Part shown: piece by piece, positions 1 to 11,519 of the stretch
How positions within the stretch are numbered: position 1 is the stretch's first letter
Layout: every line of letters starts with the position of its first letter
Assembly (NCBI GenBank): GCA_023105745.1
Contig: JALGQZ010000018.1
Location: 11,421,338 to 11,485,337 of the forward strand
Origin: Austropuccinia psidii
Taxonomy: Eukaryota; Basidiomycota; Pucciniomycetes; Pucciniales; Sphaerophragmiaceae
Reading direction: 5' to 3'
Length of the DNA stretch: 64,000 nt
Program-made: the position numbers and the translations under genes
The notes under the pieces: model-generated
What the model saw: the letters and a program-made list of their open reading frames with translations, nothing else
The model's database searches: none
What the model was told of the DNA's origin: nothing

Positions 1-780
1 TAATATGGATTCGATTCAAAAAACTAATTGGTTTGGGCTCCTTTAATTTTCAAATGTCTGTAGAAGCCACCCCAAGAAATGACATATATATATATTTGAA
101 AAATTGCTAATTTGAAGTTTTGGGGCTTCTGAATCCTCTAAAGAGCTGTAGGAGACACTGAAAACAATTTAAAAAATCATACAATTAAAAAATTGAGAAA
201 TTCTTTTCTTTGGGTCTCCTAACGCCCCAAACGGCTGTAGGAGCCGCTGCGATAATTAAAATGAATAAATAAATTTAAGTTAGAAAAAAAATACTTCAAA
301 TTAATTTGGGTTCCTATAGCCTCCAAAGGTCTTTAGGAGCCACTGAAAGCAGTTCAAAGAGATTAAAATCAATTTAAATGATAAAAAATAAGATTGAAAA
401 AGATATCAATTTCTTTTTGCTCCTACAGCGTCCAAAGGGTTATAGGAGAAATTGAAAGTGGCTTCAGCTTTCTAGGCTCCTTAAATCCCAAGAGCCTTCA
501 AATAAAATAAAGCAATATTAGCAAAAAATAACAAAATATTAAAACCTAAATAAATTTCAATTCAAATATAATAATAGTTGAATGAATTTGTGGTTCGTAC
601 AACCTCCAAAGGGCTTTGGAATCCAGTGAAATACGTTTTAATTAAAAACAAATCATTTGATGAATTTTTGGCTCCTGGAGGCCACTGGAGGCTTCTAGGA
701 GCTGGAATTTAACAATAAATTAAGCAAATAAAGAAAAAAGTTGAATGTTTCAGTTTTCTGAGTCCTAAAGGCTAATGAAA
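1..780. repeat. Array of degenerate hairpin-like repeats
   Basis: About eight imperfect copies of a 30-40 bp motif recur every 70-120 bp. The consensus is roughly GGCTCCT, a short spacer, CCTCCAAAGGGCT, then RTAGGAGCC, so the two ends are inverted repeats of each other. Recognisable copies lie near 121-158, 211-247, 308-345, 418-452, 472-500, 590-630 and 671-703. The intervening DNA is AT-rich and unrelated between units. No open frame of note crosses it. It could be an old minisatellite or part of a larger transposon that starts left of the window. Confidence 0.6.
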
Positions 781-2241
781 AAAGAAGGTGGAAAGAGATT
801 TACATTTTACAAAGGTAATTTCATAAAATTATTCAAATTACCTATGGGTTAGGGCTACTCTCTCACAAAATGGTACGTACGTTGCAAATTTGAACCAGGG
901 GCAGCTGGGCTGTGAATTCGGGTGGTTAGTGAAAATAGCTTCGGAAAACCAAAACAAACTCATTATTCCTTGGTGAAACAGGCGGTCCCCATTTTTTATC
1001 CCCTGAAAAATTCCCTTGCATCATTTCTATTACTCCTTTGGATTTTTTTCCCTCACATATATGCTTAAACCATACCTGTTTATTTTAAAGACCTTTTTGA
1101 ACCAAGATACTTGAACTCCTTGATCTGAGAATTGCACACCTTTGGAACTGAATTAAAGTCCAATTCAAGTGAAAATTAATAATTTTTTATATGATTCATA
1201 TAGTCTTTACCCATCCTATTTTCATTATTAAATTGCCTTCTTAATCATATTTTTCTTGTGATTCACTAAGGCCCAAAGCTAAATATTATTCAATTTGATA
1301 TTTTATTTGGAAATATTGGAAATAGGAATTGTTGGAAAAGGAACTTTCATAACATATTTAAAACATATATTTACTTATGAATTTCCAAATGTCCTCAGAT
1401 TTCAATAAGTCTTTTCTCTTTATAATTGATGTGAATTTTAAAGTCTGGAGGGCTTTTTTTCTTGAAATAATGTGACAATAAAATTAGAACACTAGAGGTC
1501 CCACAACACTCCCTGTGAGGAAGGCTGATATTAAATTTTGGGATCTTATATCAGAATTCAATTTCTGTTCAATTGTTTCCAAATATTGAAAGGTAGCTGT
1601 CTCCCACTTGACCAATTTCTTTCCAATGAAATTAGTAGGATTGCAGTTGACTTTGGTATGACCCTATTCTCAATTTAGCTCTGTCATTAGCTGGAAGATG
1701 TTAGTGATCAGCCAGCTAAGGCTGGTGTCAGGCTAGTACCTTCCTGGCTTTCACTAAGAAAATGAGCTAATGGCATTTCATACAATCAAAAGTGAGCTTG
1801 AGTATTTTATAGCACTGCTTTTCACAGAAAAAGGGTCATTGGAAGTTTAATTGGGAAGATCAAGTGTAAATGAAGGTTTCTGATCATCCATTTAAAGAAA
1901 AATCACTGTAGATAAAATATTGAACACTTGATTATTTTGTTTTTTACCTTTATTAACAAGCTTATTCACCAATAGATAAAGTACATGGTGTATTTTTTGG
2001 TATACTTGCTGGTATTGATGGGTTATTTTTCAAGAAGGTTAAGTTAGAAATCATATCACAGAATAAGGGATCACCAGTATTTGGTTAAAGAAGATCAAAT
2101 ATTTTCAAAAAATGAAGCACTATACACAAATTTAATATTAATACTTTTTGAAACCTCTCTTAGAAAATCCCACATGGAATATTTGTTGCAAAAACCTCTT
2201 TTGGAATGAGTGCTTGACACTTAAAAATACATGATATGAAA
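781..2241. other. AT-rich intergenic DNA, no gene seen
   Basis: No frame with recognisable protein character was found on either strand. A more GC-rich patch at about 841-1010 contains a tRNA B-box-like string on the minus strand (GGTTCAAATTTGC), but no matching A box or cloverleaf was found. The last bases of this stretch are the insertion site of element A. Confidence 0.5.
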
Positions 2242-2246
2242 TCAGT

Positions 2247-2970
2247 TGTCACAGCCATGAAGACAGGCAGGGCATTACCACTCATTACTAATGGAGAGTC
2301 TTCCAACACCTAATCAGAAAGGGGTTTCATGGAAGATTCACCAAATACAGTTCCAATCCTCAATACAGCTCATTACAGGCAAAACCCAAATACAGGATTC
2401 ACCAAATACAGGCCTGTCCTCAATACAGGCGCAAATACCTGTATTGATTCAAAAAACTGTATTGGATACACCAATACAGTTTCAAATCTCAAATACAGGT
2501 TCCTCAATCATACAGTCATGGTTTCTCAACACTCAAACACCAGGCTGGCACTTTTTCACATATACCAGCCCCCTTTCACCCACCTGGGGGTTTTCCCCCA
2601 GTTAATTAAAATATTGGATTTATCATTTAATACTATTTTATTTCTCATTAAGAAATATTATTTTATTATTTATTAAGTTAGTCTTTGCCTTCCCTCACCT
2701 GTTCAGTAGAGTCCTGGTGGCCATATCCTTTATTAATCCTTTTCTCTTTTCTGAACAGGTTGAAACAGTGGCACAGGATTATTTGTGGTTGGCTCTTTAT
2801 TATTTCTTTTGTTTTCCTCTAATATCTTTTTATGCTTATTATTTTATGACTAGGAATTTATCCTCTTACTCCATTACTCTTATCAATTGAGTATTTCATT
2901 CTGAGCCCTCCATAAGTAAGTCTGTTCACTGAGTGCCAGGCCCTCTTTATTTAGAAGAGCCCCTGTGAAA
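2247..2970 (+). repeat. 5' LTR of element A
   Basis: This 724 bp terminal repeat matches 13671-14395 almost throughout. It starts TGTCACAG and ends CTGTGAAA, where the 3' copy ends CTGTGATA. The left half carries a dense cluster of CAATACAG-type motifs. The right half has a strong donor-like GTAAGT at about 2914-2919 and an acceptor-like TTTCTGAACAG near 2750. Those splice-like sites are only suggestive. Confidence 0.92.
2341..2516 (+). promoter_or_regulatory. CAATACAG motif cluster in the LTR of A
   Basis: About ten copies of CAAATACAG or CAATACAG occur in 175 bp. Two are inverted (CTGTATTG, near 2441 and 2458), so they can pair with their neighbours. The same cluster is kept in the 3' LTR at about 13765-13940. 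Its place near the start of the LTR fits a U3 enhancer or a binding array for a host or element-encoded protein. That role is inference. Two small overlapping frames run through it only because the repeats avoid stops. Confidence 0.55.
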
Positions 2971-3731
2971 TTATTTTAATTAACTCATAATTGCTTCTTT
3001 TTCTTTCATTCATTTCATTCATTTCTCTCATTCTCAATTATGATCTTTTAATGATTTTATGATTTTTATGATTTTTATGATTTCATTATCTCTCATCAAT
3101 TTTCATCTCATTCATTTTATTCAAATGCAAATTGATTCCCTTTCTCATTTCAAAAATTCTGCTGACCATTTCACTTTATTCTTTATCATTCTCATGACTC
3201 TTTTTTTCTGAATTCAGGTTTTTATCAGGTTATTTGAGTGGAATTATTTGGGTTAATTGATTCATCATTCAGGGATTTTATTGATTTGGGGTATTCAGTG
3301 ATTTTGATTTTGAAATTTCTCAAGATTTATTGATTGATTGATTGATTCCTCAAGACATTGATTTCACCTCAAGACTTTGAATTGACTTTGATTGATTTGA
3401 TTTTAATGACTTGATTTGATTCCTCAAGATAGCTGATTTATCCTCAATATTTGATTTGATTGAATTGATTTTGAAGATATTGATTGAATTCCTCAAATCT
3501 TAATTGTTTTGATTTTGGATTGACTTGATTGACTTGAATTGATTTATTGATTGACATTGATTATTCATAAGAATTTGACTCTGTCATTTTCATTCTTCAC
3601 GATTTCTCAGAGTATTTTCACTTCAAGACTGTTTATTGATTCTGCAAGATCATCAAGATTCTCATTTAATTTTATTTGGTCAAGCCTTATTTTATTCAAA
3701 GTATCATCAAGTTTTTATTCATTCTTCTTTC
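2971..3731 (+). other. Leader of element A, low-complexity
   Basis: The region between the 5' LTR and gag is low-complexity. It is rich in TTCATT repeats at about 3000-3125 and in TTGATT or CCTCAAGA repeats at about 3240-3590. No tRNA-complementary primer site is visible directly after the LTR, so priming may follow another route, such as the self-priming known for Tf1-like elements. The sequence cannot show which. Confidence 0.55.
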
Positions 3732-5075
3732 ATGATGCCAGTTCAGCATAGCCCACCAGCCAAGAATACAAGATCCAAGAGACATCAAGCTGTTCTTACT
3801 CCTACAGAAAGGGCTCCTCTTGACCGCACACCATCAGTTCATAAACTAAGTGCAAATTTGGACAGAGGACCACCAATGGAAGGAGCAGCACCCTCCAGAA
3901 GAGGAGGTGTGAAGTCTAGAAGATCAAGATCATTCTCTGGACTATTGGGTGGTTATCCTGGTGTCACTCCAGGGCCTAGAAGCAGATTAGGGGAAGCTGA
4001 AGATGAAGAGGGGGAGGAGTCTGAAGAAACTGAAGTAGCAGCTGCCTTGGCAGGTGCCCCTAAGGCTTCTGAAGCTCCAAATCTAGCCCTTTCTAATCAA
4101 CCTCTTGTCTCTCAAGCAGAACCAAATTTTCTCAAAATGATGGAGCATATGACTCAATTCATGGGTCAACTCACTCAAGCAGTTTCCCCAAGGGACACTT
4201 CAAAAGTCTCTGCATTCAAAACTCCATCAATTAAGGCACCTGATTCTTTTGATGGTACTAAAGCTCATAAACTGAGAGGATTCATTCAATCCTGTCAATT
4301 AATCTTTCATAATGACCCAGCAAACTTCTTCTCTGACAGGAAGAAGGTGCTTTACTCAACTTCTTTTCTTACTGGTAGAGCTGGAAAATGGATTGAACCC
4401 TATCTCTCAAATATCTCCAATGAAGACCCATCTTATCTCCTCAATAACTGGAAGTTATTTGAAACCCAGTTATTCACTCTGTTTGGTGATCCCAATGAAG
4501 TCAGAAAAGCTGAACAAGAGTTGGACAATTTCAGGATGAGGGAAAGTGGTGAAGTTTCCTTGTACATAGCTGATTTCAGAAATTTAATGTCAAGAATTAG
4601 AGACTGGGGGGAAGGGCCTATATTCATGTGTATAGGAGAGGCTTGGAATCAAGATTGTTGGACCAATTGGCTTCTCACCCTGGCACTTTTGATAGTCCTC
4701 AAGAGCTCATGGACATAACCTTGGAATTAGATACCAGATACCATGAGAGGCAGAAGGAAAAGGGTAGTCATCAAGAGAAGAAGCCTCCAATCAGTGGATC
4801 CAACTCCTCCAAGCCCCCTCAAAGTTCATCATCAAAGAAACGTTATCACAAGAAGAATAAGAAGGGGAAGAATTTTCAAGTGTCCAAAGACAAGCATCAT
4901 GCTGCTCTCCTCAATAAGGACAACAAATTAATTGGTTCTGAAAAGGAGAGGAGGATTAAAGAAGGCTTGTGAAATTATTTTGGTGGTAAACACCCATTTG
5001 AAAAATGCTTCAAGAGGCCTGAAAATAGGCAAGGGTCATCAAAAGGCTTCCCTAGCAAGCAGGGAAAAGCCTGAG
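3732..5075 (+). pseudogene. Gag of element A (broken)
   Basis: This is the structural capsid protein that would package element RNA into virus-like particles. The start chosen is the ATG-ATG at 3732-3737 (MMPVQHSPPAKNTRSKR), because the upstream frame is low-complexity leader. An acidic, Ser/Pro-rich N-terminal region is followed by a retrotransposon capsid domain at about 4210-4690, with the segments SAFKTPSIKAPDSFDG and SLYIADFRNLMSRIRDWGE. A frameshift at about 4600-4625 moves the capsid end into the frame of 4628-4972, recognisable as LESRLLDQLASHPGTFDS. A second shift near 4975 disrupts what looks like a zinc knuckle (residual GGKHPFEKC at about 4984). At least two indels make it non-functional. 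Confidence 0.85.
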
Positions 5076-5088
5076 TGGGAATCACGAT

Positions 5089-6416
5089 GTGTTCAATGGC
5101 TCTCACTTATTTCCTTCAAGAGCACAATTGTGCACTCTGAATACTAGTGTCAAGAAATCTTTAAAATTTCTTATTTTTTCTTCAATCTCTGATATTTTTT
5201 ATAGTATTCTCATTGATTCTGGTGCTACAAACTCCTTTATTGCAAAGAATTTTGTTCTCAAGTACTCATTGACAATGTCAGAGCTCCCTGAAAAGATTCC
5301 TCTTTTCATTCTGGATTCAAGTGAATCCACTTCCTTGTTCATCACTCATTATACCAAGTGGGTTGTTGATTTACCTTCCTTCCCAAGCTTTGAATGGGAT
5401 TTCTTTATCATAGATTCACCCAAGGGAGAAGAACTGATATTGGGCTATGATTTTCTTTACCATTTTAATCCCATTATTGATTGGAAAAATGCATTGATCA
5501 CCTATTGTTCTAGTCATAGGGATTCTAGTGGTACTATTTCTTCTACTAGTAATGACCTTTCCACTGCTGTAAACAGTGTTGCTCTGGTTGGTGAACTTAA
5601 GACACCTTCCCTTCCTCCTTCTGTCCATAACCCCTCCATTTTTCCCTCTCAGTCATTACTTCCAATAAGAGATGAAGTCTTCAAAGAGATAAAAGATGTT
5701 GGAGAAGATGTTGCTATATCTTCACTTCATCTCTTTCAAGGGGATATGGACCTTCCTCCTTTATCTTTTCATGCATCCCTGGAGGAGCAGTGGGATGAGG
5801 AGGAAGAGCCAGAAGAGATTGAAACTGTGCTGAAGGTAGTCCCTCCTGTTCATCACAAATATTTGGATGTATTCTCCAAAGTGAAAGCAGAGAAACTTCC
5901 TCCACACCATGCCTGTGATCATCATATCAAACTGGAGGGTCTTCTACCTCCAGTTGGTGTTATCTACTCTTTATCAAAGAATGAGTCAGAAACACTGCGG
6001 GCCTAATTTCAGAGAATGTAGAGAAAGGTTTCATCAGACCAAGCTCCTCCTCAACAGGAGCACCTGTCCTTTTTGTCAAGAAAAAGGATGGTGGTCTTTG
6101 TTTGTGTGTTGACTACTGCAAACTCAATGCTGTCACTAGGAAGAACAGGTATCCTGTTCCTCCTATGAACCAGCTTCTTACCGTATTCAACGGTGCTACT
6201 ATCTTCTCCAAGATAGATCTGTGTGGTGCTTATAATCTCCTGAGAATTAAAGAGGGGGATGAGAATTCAACTGCCTTTAGAGCCAAATATGGTAGTTGTG
6301 AGTATTTGGTTATGCCATTTGGCTTAACCAATTCTCCAGCTTCTTTCCAAAATCTTGTGAATGATATCTTTGCAGATTATTTGGATATTTTTGTTGTAGT
6401 GTACTTAGATGATATT
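5089..6416 (+). pseudogene. Protease and N-terminal reverse transcriptase of element A (broken)
   Basis: This is the first part of the pol polyprotein. An aspartic protease is marked by the active-site segment ILIDSGATNSFI at about 5207-5242, with a later LGYDFL segment. A variable linker leads into the reverse transcriptase palm and fingers. A 1 nt shift at about 6003-6008 ends the first frame. The RT then continues in the frame of 6102-6428 with [20 protein letters not shown] and [13 protein letters not shown], up to the catalytic YLDDI at about 6402-6416. Reading stops there because a 2 kb LTR is inserted directly after the isoleucine codon. Confidence 0.88.
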
Positions 6417-8441
6417 TGTAAGGTTTGACTATGAAACAATAAGTAAAAATTACTAATTTATTACTTATTGTACTCTGAATGTCCTTATAATTGAAATAAA
6501 TAAGATTAAAATAATAATAATAATAAAGAAATATTATTATTATGGCGTAAAAATATTATATTATTAAATAAATATAATAATATAATTAATATTATATGAA
6601 ATTATAATATTATAAATAATATATTAATATAAAATAATTAATATATTATGAAGCTCTTTATTATTGTTGCCAACAAATAATAAAGGCATGAAAAACTGTT
6701 TTTTATAAATAAAAAACAATTAATAACTATAATATTACTAATATTAAAGTTATATATTAATATAAATAATATTTATATTAATTAAGAATTATTAAGAGTA
6801 ATAATAAGAGAGAAATTATTATAATAAGATGAAATAACCTACTTTTAACACTTAAAATAATAATTTTGAGATATTTTACGCCAAAAGAATATAATACAGC
6901 TTTTTCAAATTGTATTTACAATAAAAAATAAAGAAAATTACTAAATTTCTTGATTTTACGTGGAAATGAGTTTATAGAGAGATTTATGACAAAAACAATT
7001 AAAGAATTGATTTAATCACGTAAAAATAGTGATTAATATTAAGATGGTCTTTGGTCTTTAATAATATAAGAGTTTTATATATAAAGAATAAAGAAATTAC
7101 CTTTTATTTAATTGATTTAATGTTTTTGATGTGTCTGAGGGGTAAATAGAGTAAAAAGAGCTCTATTTATAGTAAATACCTCCCTCTTAGAGTCCAACAG
7201 GCTTCTAGTAGACGTGTACTGATCATATCCACTGGAATTGATCAATATTTTAAGGTTTGAGGGTGATTGCATCATGATCAAACCATATTACATCATTATT
7301 ACACCATTATTTAGAGTTATCACTATAACTCTAAGTTTGATGACATCAGAGGCTTGGCAGAACCCCAAATTTCGTGGATTTTATTAGTTTTAATCATAAA
7401 ATAATAGTATTCACCAATTTTATCACTCTTAAGACTGTTAAACTTAAATTAAGGTTACAGTATGTGATCATAACTGCTCAAATTAAGCTCAAACTTTGAT
7501 CCTCAATAACTTTTAAGATTTACGCGCTACAGCAATTCAGAGAGTGAATTCTGATAGCCTGGCATAACCTTATTATTCTGCCAAGAGATTTTCATTACAT
7601 CATCAAAACTCTATTTTTGATGATTTTTCTGGTAACTCATCTTTTCTGTCGAAATTCAATATTTTAAACTTCAAACCTTGATTTCAGGGGGTTATACCCT
7701 GAATTTAATAAGACAAATTACATCATTCTTCACGAATAAACTAGCAGAATCCAACTGTATACTTTTTTTTAAGTTTGAAACACTTTCACAACAAAGTGGT
7801 CAACAGCTCTGTTGATTTTTATCAATAATTCATCATAGGTTTTAACCTTGTTTATAATTTGTAAAATAAAGCTCATATCTATGTTCTTACAGGAATTACA
7901 TGGTAACTTTATTTTTGGTTCATCATTCTATCATGTATAGTTTAGAAGATATTAGCTATGATCCTTGAATATATGTGTTGACCAAAAAAGTGCATATATT
8001 CAGGATAATTCCTTAAGTATTAACATTGGAAATTAGCTTATTAATTGTTTTATGTGTGGATTTTTATGGGGAATCCACTGGTACAATTTATTTCACATGT
8101 TGCTTCATTAGGTCTTGAGATAAATAAGGTTTTTATGATTTTTATAAGGTATTATACCTTATAATTCCTCAAATATTGACTTTACAGATATGCCATAAAA
8201 ATAGTATATGTGTATTTTTCCATGGGGAATCCAATGGTATAATTTATTTTACATGTTGATTCATTGGTTTTTAAGTTAAACCAGTTTTTGTACCAATTTA
8301 TGGTATTTTTTGTATATTTAAGTAATTATTCTTAATGTATAATTATTCTAAGTAATTTTAATATAATTATATTAAAGGTATAATTGTTCCGAGTCTTTTT
8401 GTGACCTTATTGGGTATGTGGTCATATCTCAAAGGCTCAAA
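6417..8441 (-). mobile_element. Solo LTR of the element C family, nested in A
   Basis: This 2025 bp sequence is the reverse complement of the 2027 bp LTRs of element C (36262-38288, 44929-46955), with moderate divergence. It begins TGTAAGG, and its other end reads GGCTCAAA where C has GGCTCACA. It is flanked by the 5 bp duplication ATATT (6412-6416 and 8442-8446), so it arrived as an element and then lost its interior by LTR-LTR recombination. The TATA-type promoter motif of the family lies at about 7161-7172 on the minus strand. It splits the RT gene of A at the catalytic aspartates. Confidence 0.93.
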
Positions 8442-8446
8442 ATATT

Positions 8447-9360
8447 ATGGTCTTCTCTAGCTCTTTGGATGAACATGTTAAACATGTGGCCTCTGTTCTC
8501 CAAAGACTGAGAGACAATAATTTGTTTGCTAAAGCCTCAAAGTGTGTATTCCATGCATCAAGTGTGTAATACTTGGGCTATGTTGTTTCAATTGATGGCC
8601 TCAAGATGGATTCTTCAAAGGTTCAACAAATCCTCAATTGGCCTCAGCCAAGAACATCAAGGCCCTCCAATCTTTTCTTGGCTTTGCCAACTTTTATCGT
8701 TGTTTCATTAAAAATTATTCTAAAAACGTCTCTGCTCTCACTTCCCTCCTTAAAAAAGATTCTCCCTTTATCTTCAATGAGGAAGCTCTAAGTCAGTTTC
8801 AAATAATCAAAGAAGCTTTCACCACTGCTCCTATTCTCTCTCATTTTAATCCTTCTCTACCAACTATTGTAGAGACTGATGCTTCTGATTATGCCTTGGG
8901 TTCTGTACTGAGTCAGGTGAATGACTCAGGAAATCATCCCATTGCATTTCATAGTCGCAAGCTCTTACCAGCTTAACTCAACTATAAAATTCATGCCAAG
9001 GAACTCCTTAGCATAGTTTGGGCTCTCAAGCGCTGGAGAGCTTTTCTCCTTTCTCTTTCTGATTCCTTTGAGGTCTTGACAGACCATTGTTCTCTTCAGT
9101 ATTTTATGTCCTCTAAAGTCCTTACTCGTCGTCAAGCCCGTTGGGCAGAGTTTCTATCTGAACTCCATTTTATCATCACTTACTGCCCAGGCAGGGTGGC
9201 CACTTTACCAGGTGCCTTGTCACGTCGGGACAACGTGTACCCAGAGAGGGGGGTGGATTTCATCAGCAAGAATCCTCAAAATTTCCATCAAGTTCTCAGG
9301 CAAAATGAAATTCAAGAGTCAAGATTCTTTTCAATAAAAGTTGATATGTTTCAGATGTAG
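8447..9360 (+). pseudogene. Reverse transcriptase end and RNase H of element A (broken)
   Basis: Reading resumes directly after the duplicated ATATT with MVFSSSLDEHV, which follows YLDDI in a normal RT. Frame changes near 8570 and 8660 are needed to follow the RT thumb and connection (segments FLGFANFYRCFIKNYSKN and ETDASDYALGSVLSQ). A TAA at about 8974-8976 interrupts RNase H. The frame starting near 9076 then carries the RNase H end (LTDHCSLQYFMSSKVLTRRQARW) and the tether (PGRVATLPGALSRR). A further 1 nt shift at about 9350 separates this from integrase. Confidence 0.85.
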
Positions 9361-10817
9361 TTGATCAAACTCAAAGACAAGTATGGCAAGACAAAGATTA
9401 TAACAAAATCCTCAAGAAATTAGCAAGAGGAGAATCAGTCCCAGACTATTCTCTTGAACCTCAAGCAAAATTATTATTGTTCAAAGATGGAGTAGTCATT
9501 CCAAGTAATCATGAAATTCAATTGGAAATTCTTCAAAAGCGTCATGACTCACCATTCGCTGGCCATCCTGGCCAGGAGAAGACCCTCAAGCTCATCAAGA
9601 GGGATTTTTATTGGGCTGGCATGAATCAAATCATCAAGGACTATGTGTCCTCATGTCAGCGATGTTCAAGAAACAAGAACATTCACCATAAAAATTTCAG
9701 ATTACTGAAGCCTGTTCAAATTCCATCTGGTCCTTGGAATTCTTTATCAATGGACTTTATCATTCAATTGTCCTTGTCAAGCAACTTTGATTCAGTTTTA
9801 GTAGCTGTAGAAAGATTTTCAAAAATGGCAATATTTATTCCAACTTATTCAACAATCACTGCTTTGGACTTAGCTCAAATATTCATTAATCATGTCTATT
9901 CCAAACATGGTCTTCCAATCAGTATTGTTAGTGATAGAGGTTCATTATTTGTTTCATCATTTTGGACTCAATTGTGTCAGCAGCTCAAGATATCAAGAGA
10001 TCTTTCAACTGCCTTTCACCCTGAAACAGATGGACAGACAGAGAGGGTAAATCAGATTCTAGAACAGTATCTTCAGATGTATGTCAGTTACCATCAAGAT
10101 GACTGGCACACCTGGCTCCCTCTGGCTGAATTTGCCTATAATAATGAAGAACATTCATCAACAAAACAGTCTCCATTTTTCACTATTTATGGAAGAAATT
10201 CCAGCTTTGATTCAATTCACATTTCTCAAGATACACCTGCTGGAAAGTTATCATCAAAACTCCAATCAGTACAGCAAGTTGTCAAAGAAGAATTAGAGTC
10301 AGCAATAAAGCATTTTAAGAAGTATGCAGATAGAAATAGAGCAGTTCCACCTGATTTCCAACCTGGGTACAAAGTATGGCTAGCTTCCAAGAACATCAAG
10401 ACAACAAGACCCACCAATAAGCTTCCAGAAAGATGGTTGGGACCCTTTGAAGTTCTCAAGAAGATTGGCAGCCATGCATATCACCTCAAGTTGCCTCAAC
10501 AATGGAAGTCAGTTCACCCTGTCTTCCATGTGTCCTTGTCAGAACAAGTGAAGCCATCAACTATCCCAAATCAACACCAATTGCTACCACCTCCAGTAAT
10601 AGTGGAAGAGCAAGAAGAATGGGAAGTGGCTCAGGTTCTGGACTCAAAACTCAAGAGAGATACATTGTGGTATCTAGTGGAGTGGAAAGGATTCAATGAA
10701 GACCCAGAAAGAACAACTTGGGAACCAGCTTCCAGCCTTACCAACTCCCCAGACCTTGTCAAGGATTTTCACACTTTGTATCCAGACAAGCCTGGCCCAA
10801 ATGCCTCAAGAGTTTGA
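9354..10817 (+). pseudogene. Integrase with C-terminal chromodomain of element A
   Basis: Integrase joins element cDNA to host DNA. This frame is the longest intact piece of A. It runs open from about 9354 and lost only its link to RNase H. Numbering from the TTG at 9477, the zinc-binding H2C2 residues are H23, H30, C60 and C63. The catalytic triad is D93, D153 and E189, giving the D-x35-E spacing. A GPF/Y-like region (WLGPFEVLKKIG) lies at about 320-331. A chromodomain at about 380-437 (VEWKGFNEDPERTTWEP) defines a chromovirus; such domains direct insertion towards modified chromatin. A start upstream cannot be chosen, because integrase is normally cut from a polyprotein. Confidence 0.93.
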
Positions 10818-11290
10818 TTTATGGTGCTTGGTGGGGATTGGAGTTTATGAAAGTAAGTTCCTCTCCTGGCATGCACCTTTAAGGGGGTATTCTACCCAAA
10901 TATGTTGTAAGCATCACCTTGGCCACTTTGTGAGCACTTGTCAATTTCTTTGGACAGGTTTGGAAGGCCTTGCAACATCAATACCCCGATTTTGGACCTT
11001 TCATCAAGATATGGCCCAATCTTTTCTCTTATTTTCTTTTCTTCTTCAATCACGCCATAAATTATCCTTCAAGACATTCATTAGCACAATTCATGTTATG
11101 GCATAATTTCTTTTTCATTTATGGTGCTTGGTGGGGAGTTGAAGTTATGAAAGTAAGTTCCATCTCCTGGTATGCATCCCTGAGGGGTCTACTTCTTGTA
11201 AAACATTACCTTGGCCACGCTGTGAGCATCAAATGCTTGATTTTATCTTTCAGAACATTTTGGCCAAAATCAAGGAACTCACCACAAGAA
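10818..11290 (+). repeat. 300 bp direct duplication downstream of integrase
   Basis: The segment beginning TTTATGGTGCTTGGTGGGGA at 10818 recurs 300 bp later at 11118 with about 80% identity over roughly 165 bp. Both copies contain TATGAAAGTAAGTTCC, ACCTTGGCCAC and TGTGAGCA. The first words (TTTTATGGTGCT) appear a third time at about 13629, close to the polypurine tract. The copies bracket AT-rich filler, so this looks like an internal tandem duplication of the 3' non-coding part of the element. Confidence 0.65.
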
Positions 11291-11519
11291 GGACAACCCT
11301 CAGGCATTTCTTATTTTTTTCTTTACTCTCTTTTTTCTCTCAGTTCTTTTTCATTTTTATTTTATTTCATTTTCTTTTACTTGTATGTTTTATTTTTATT
11401 TTCATTTCTTTTTTCAAAAGCAGCAATCATAACTCCCATATCTTGTTTGGGGAGTCAATTTATTTAATAATCAAGAGCAAACACTAGTAATGGTAAAGAC
11501 CAGCTACAGATAATCCTCA

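Noticed and set aside
1..780. CRISPR array
   Set aside because: Repeats are too degenerate, spacing is irregular, and the context is eukaryotic.
2291..2676. Two overlapping plus-strand frames in the A LTR, repeated at 13571-14101
   Set aside because: They run through the CAATACAG repeats in two frames at once and exist in both LTRs because these are copies. No protein character independent of the repeats.
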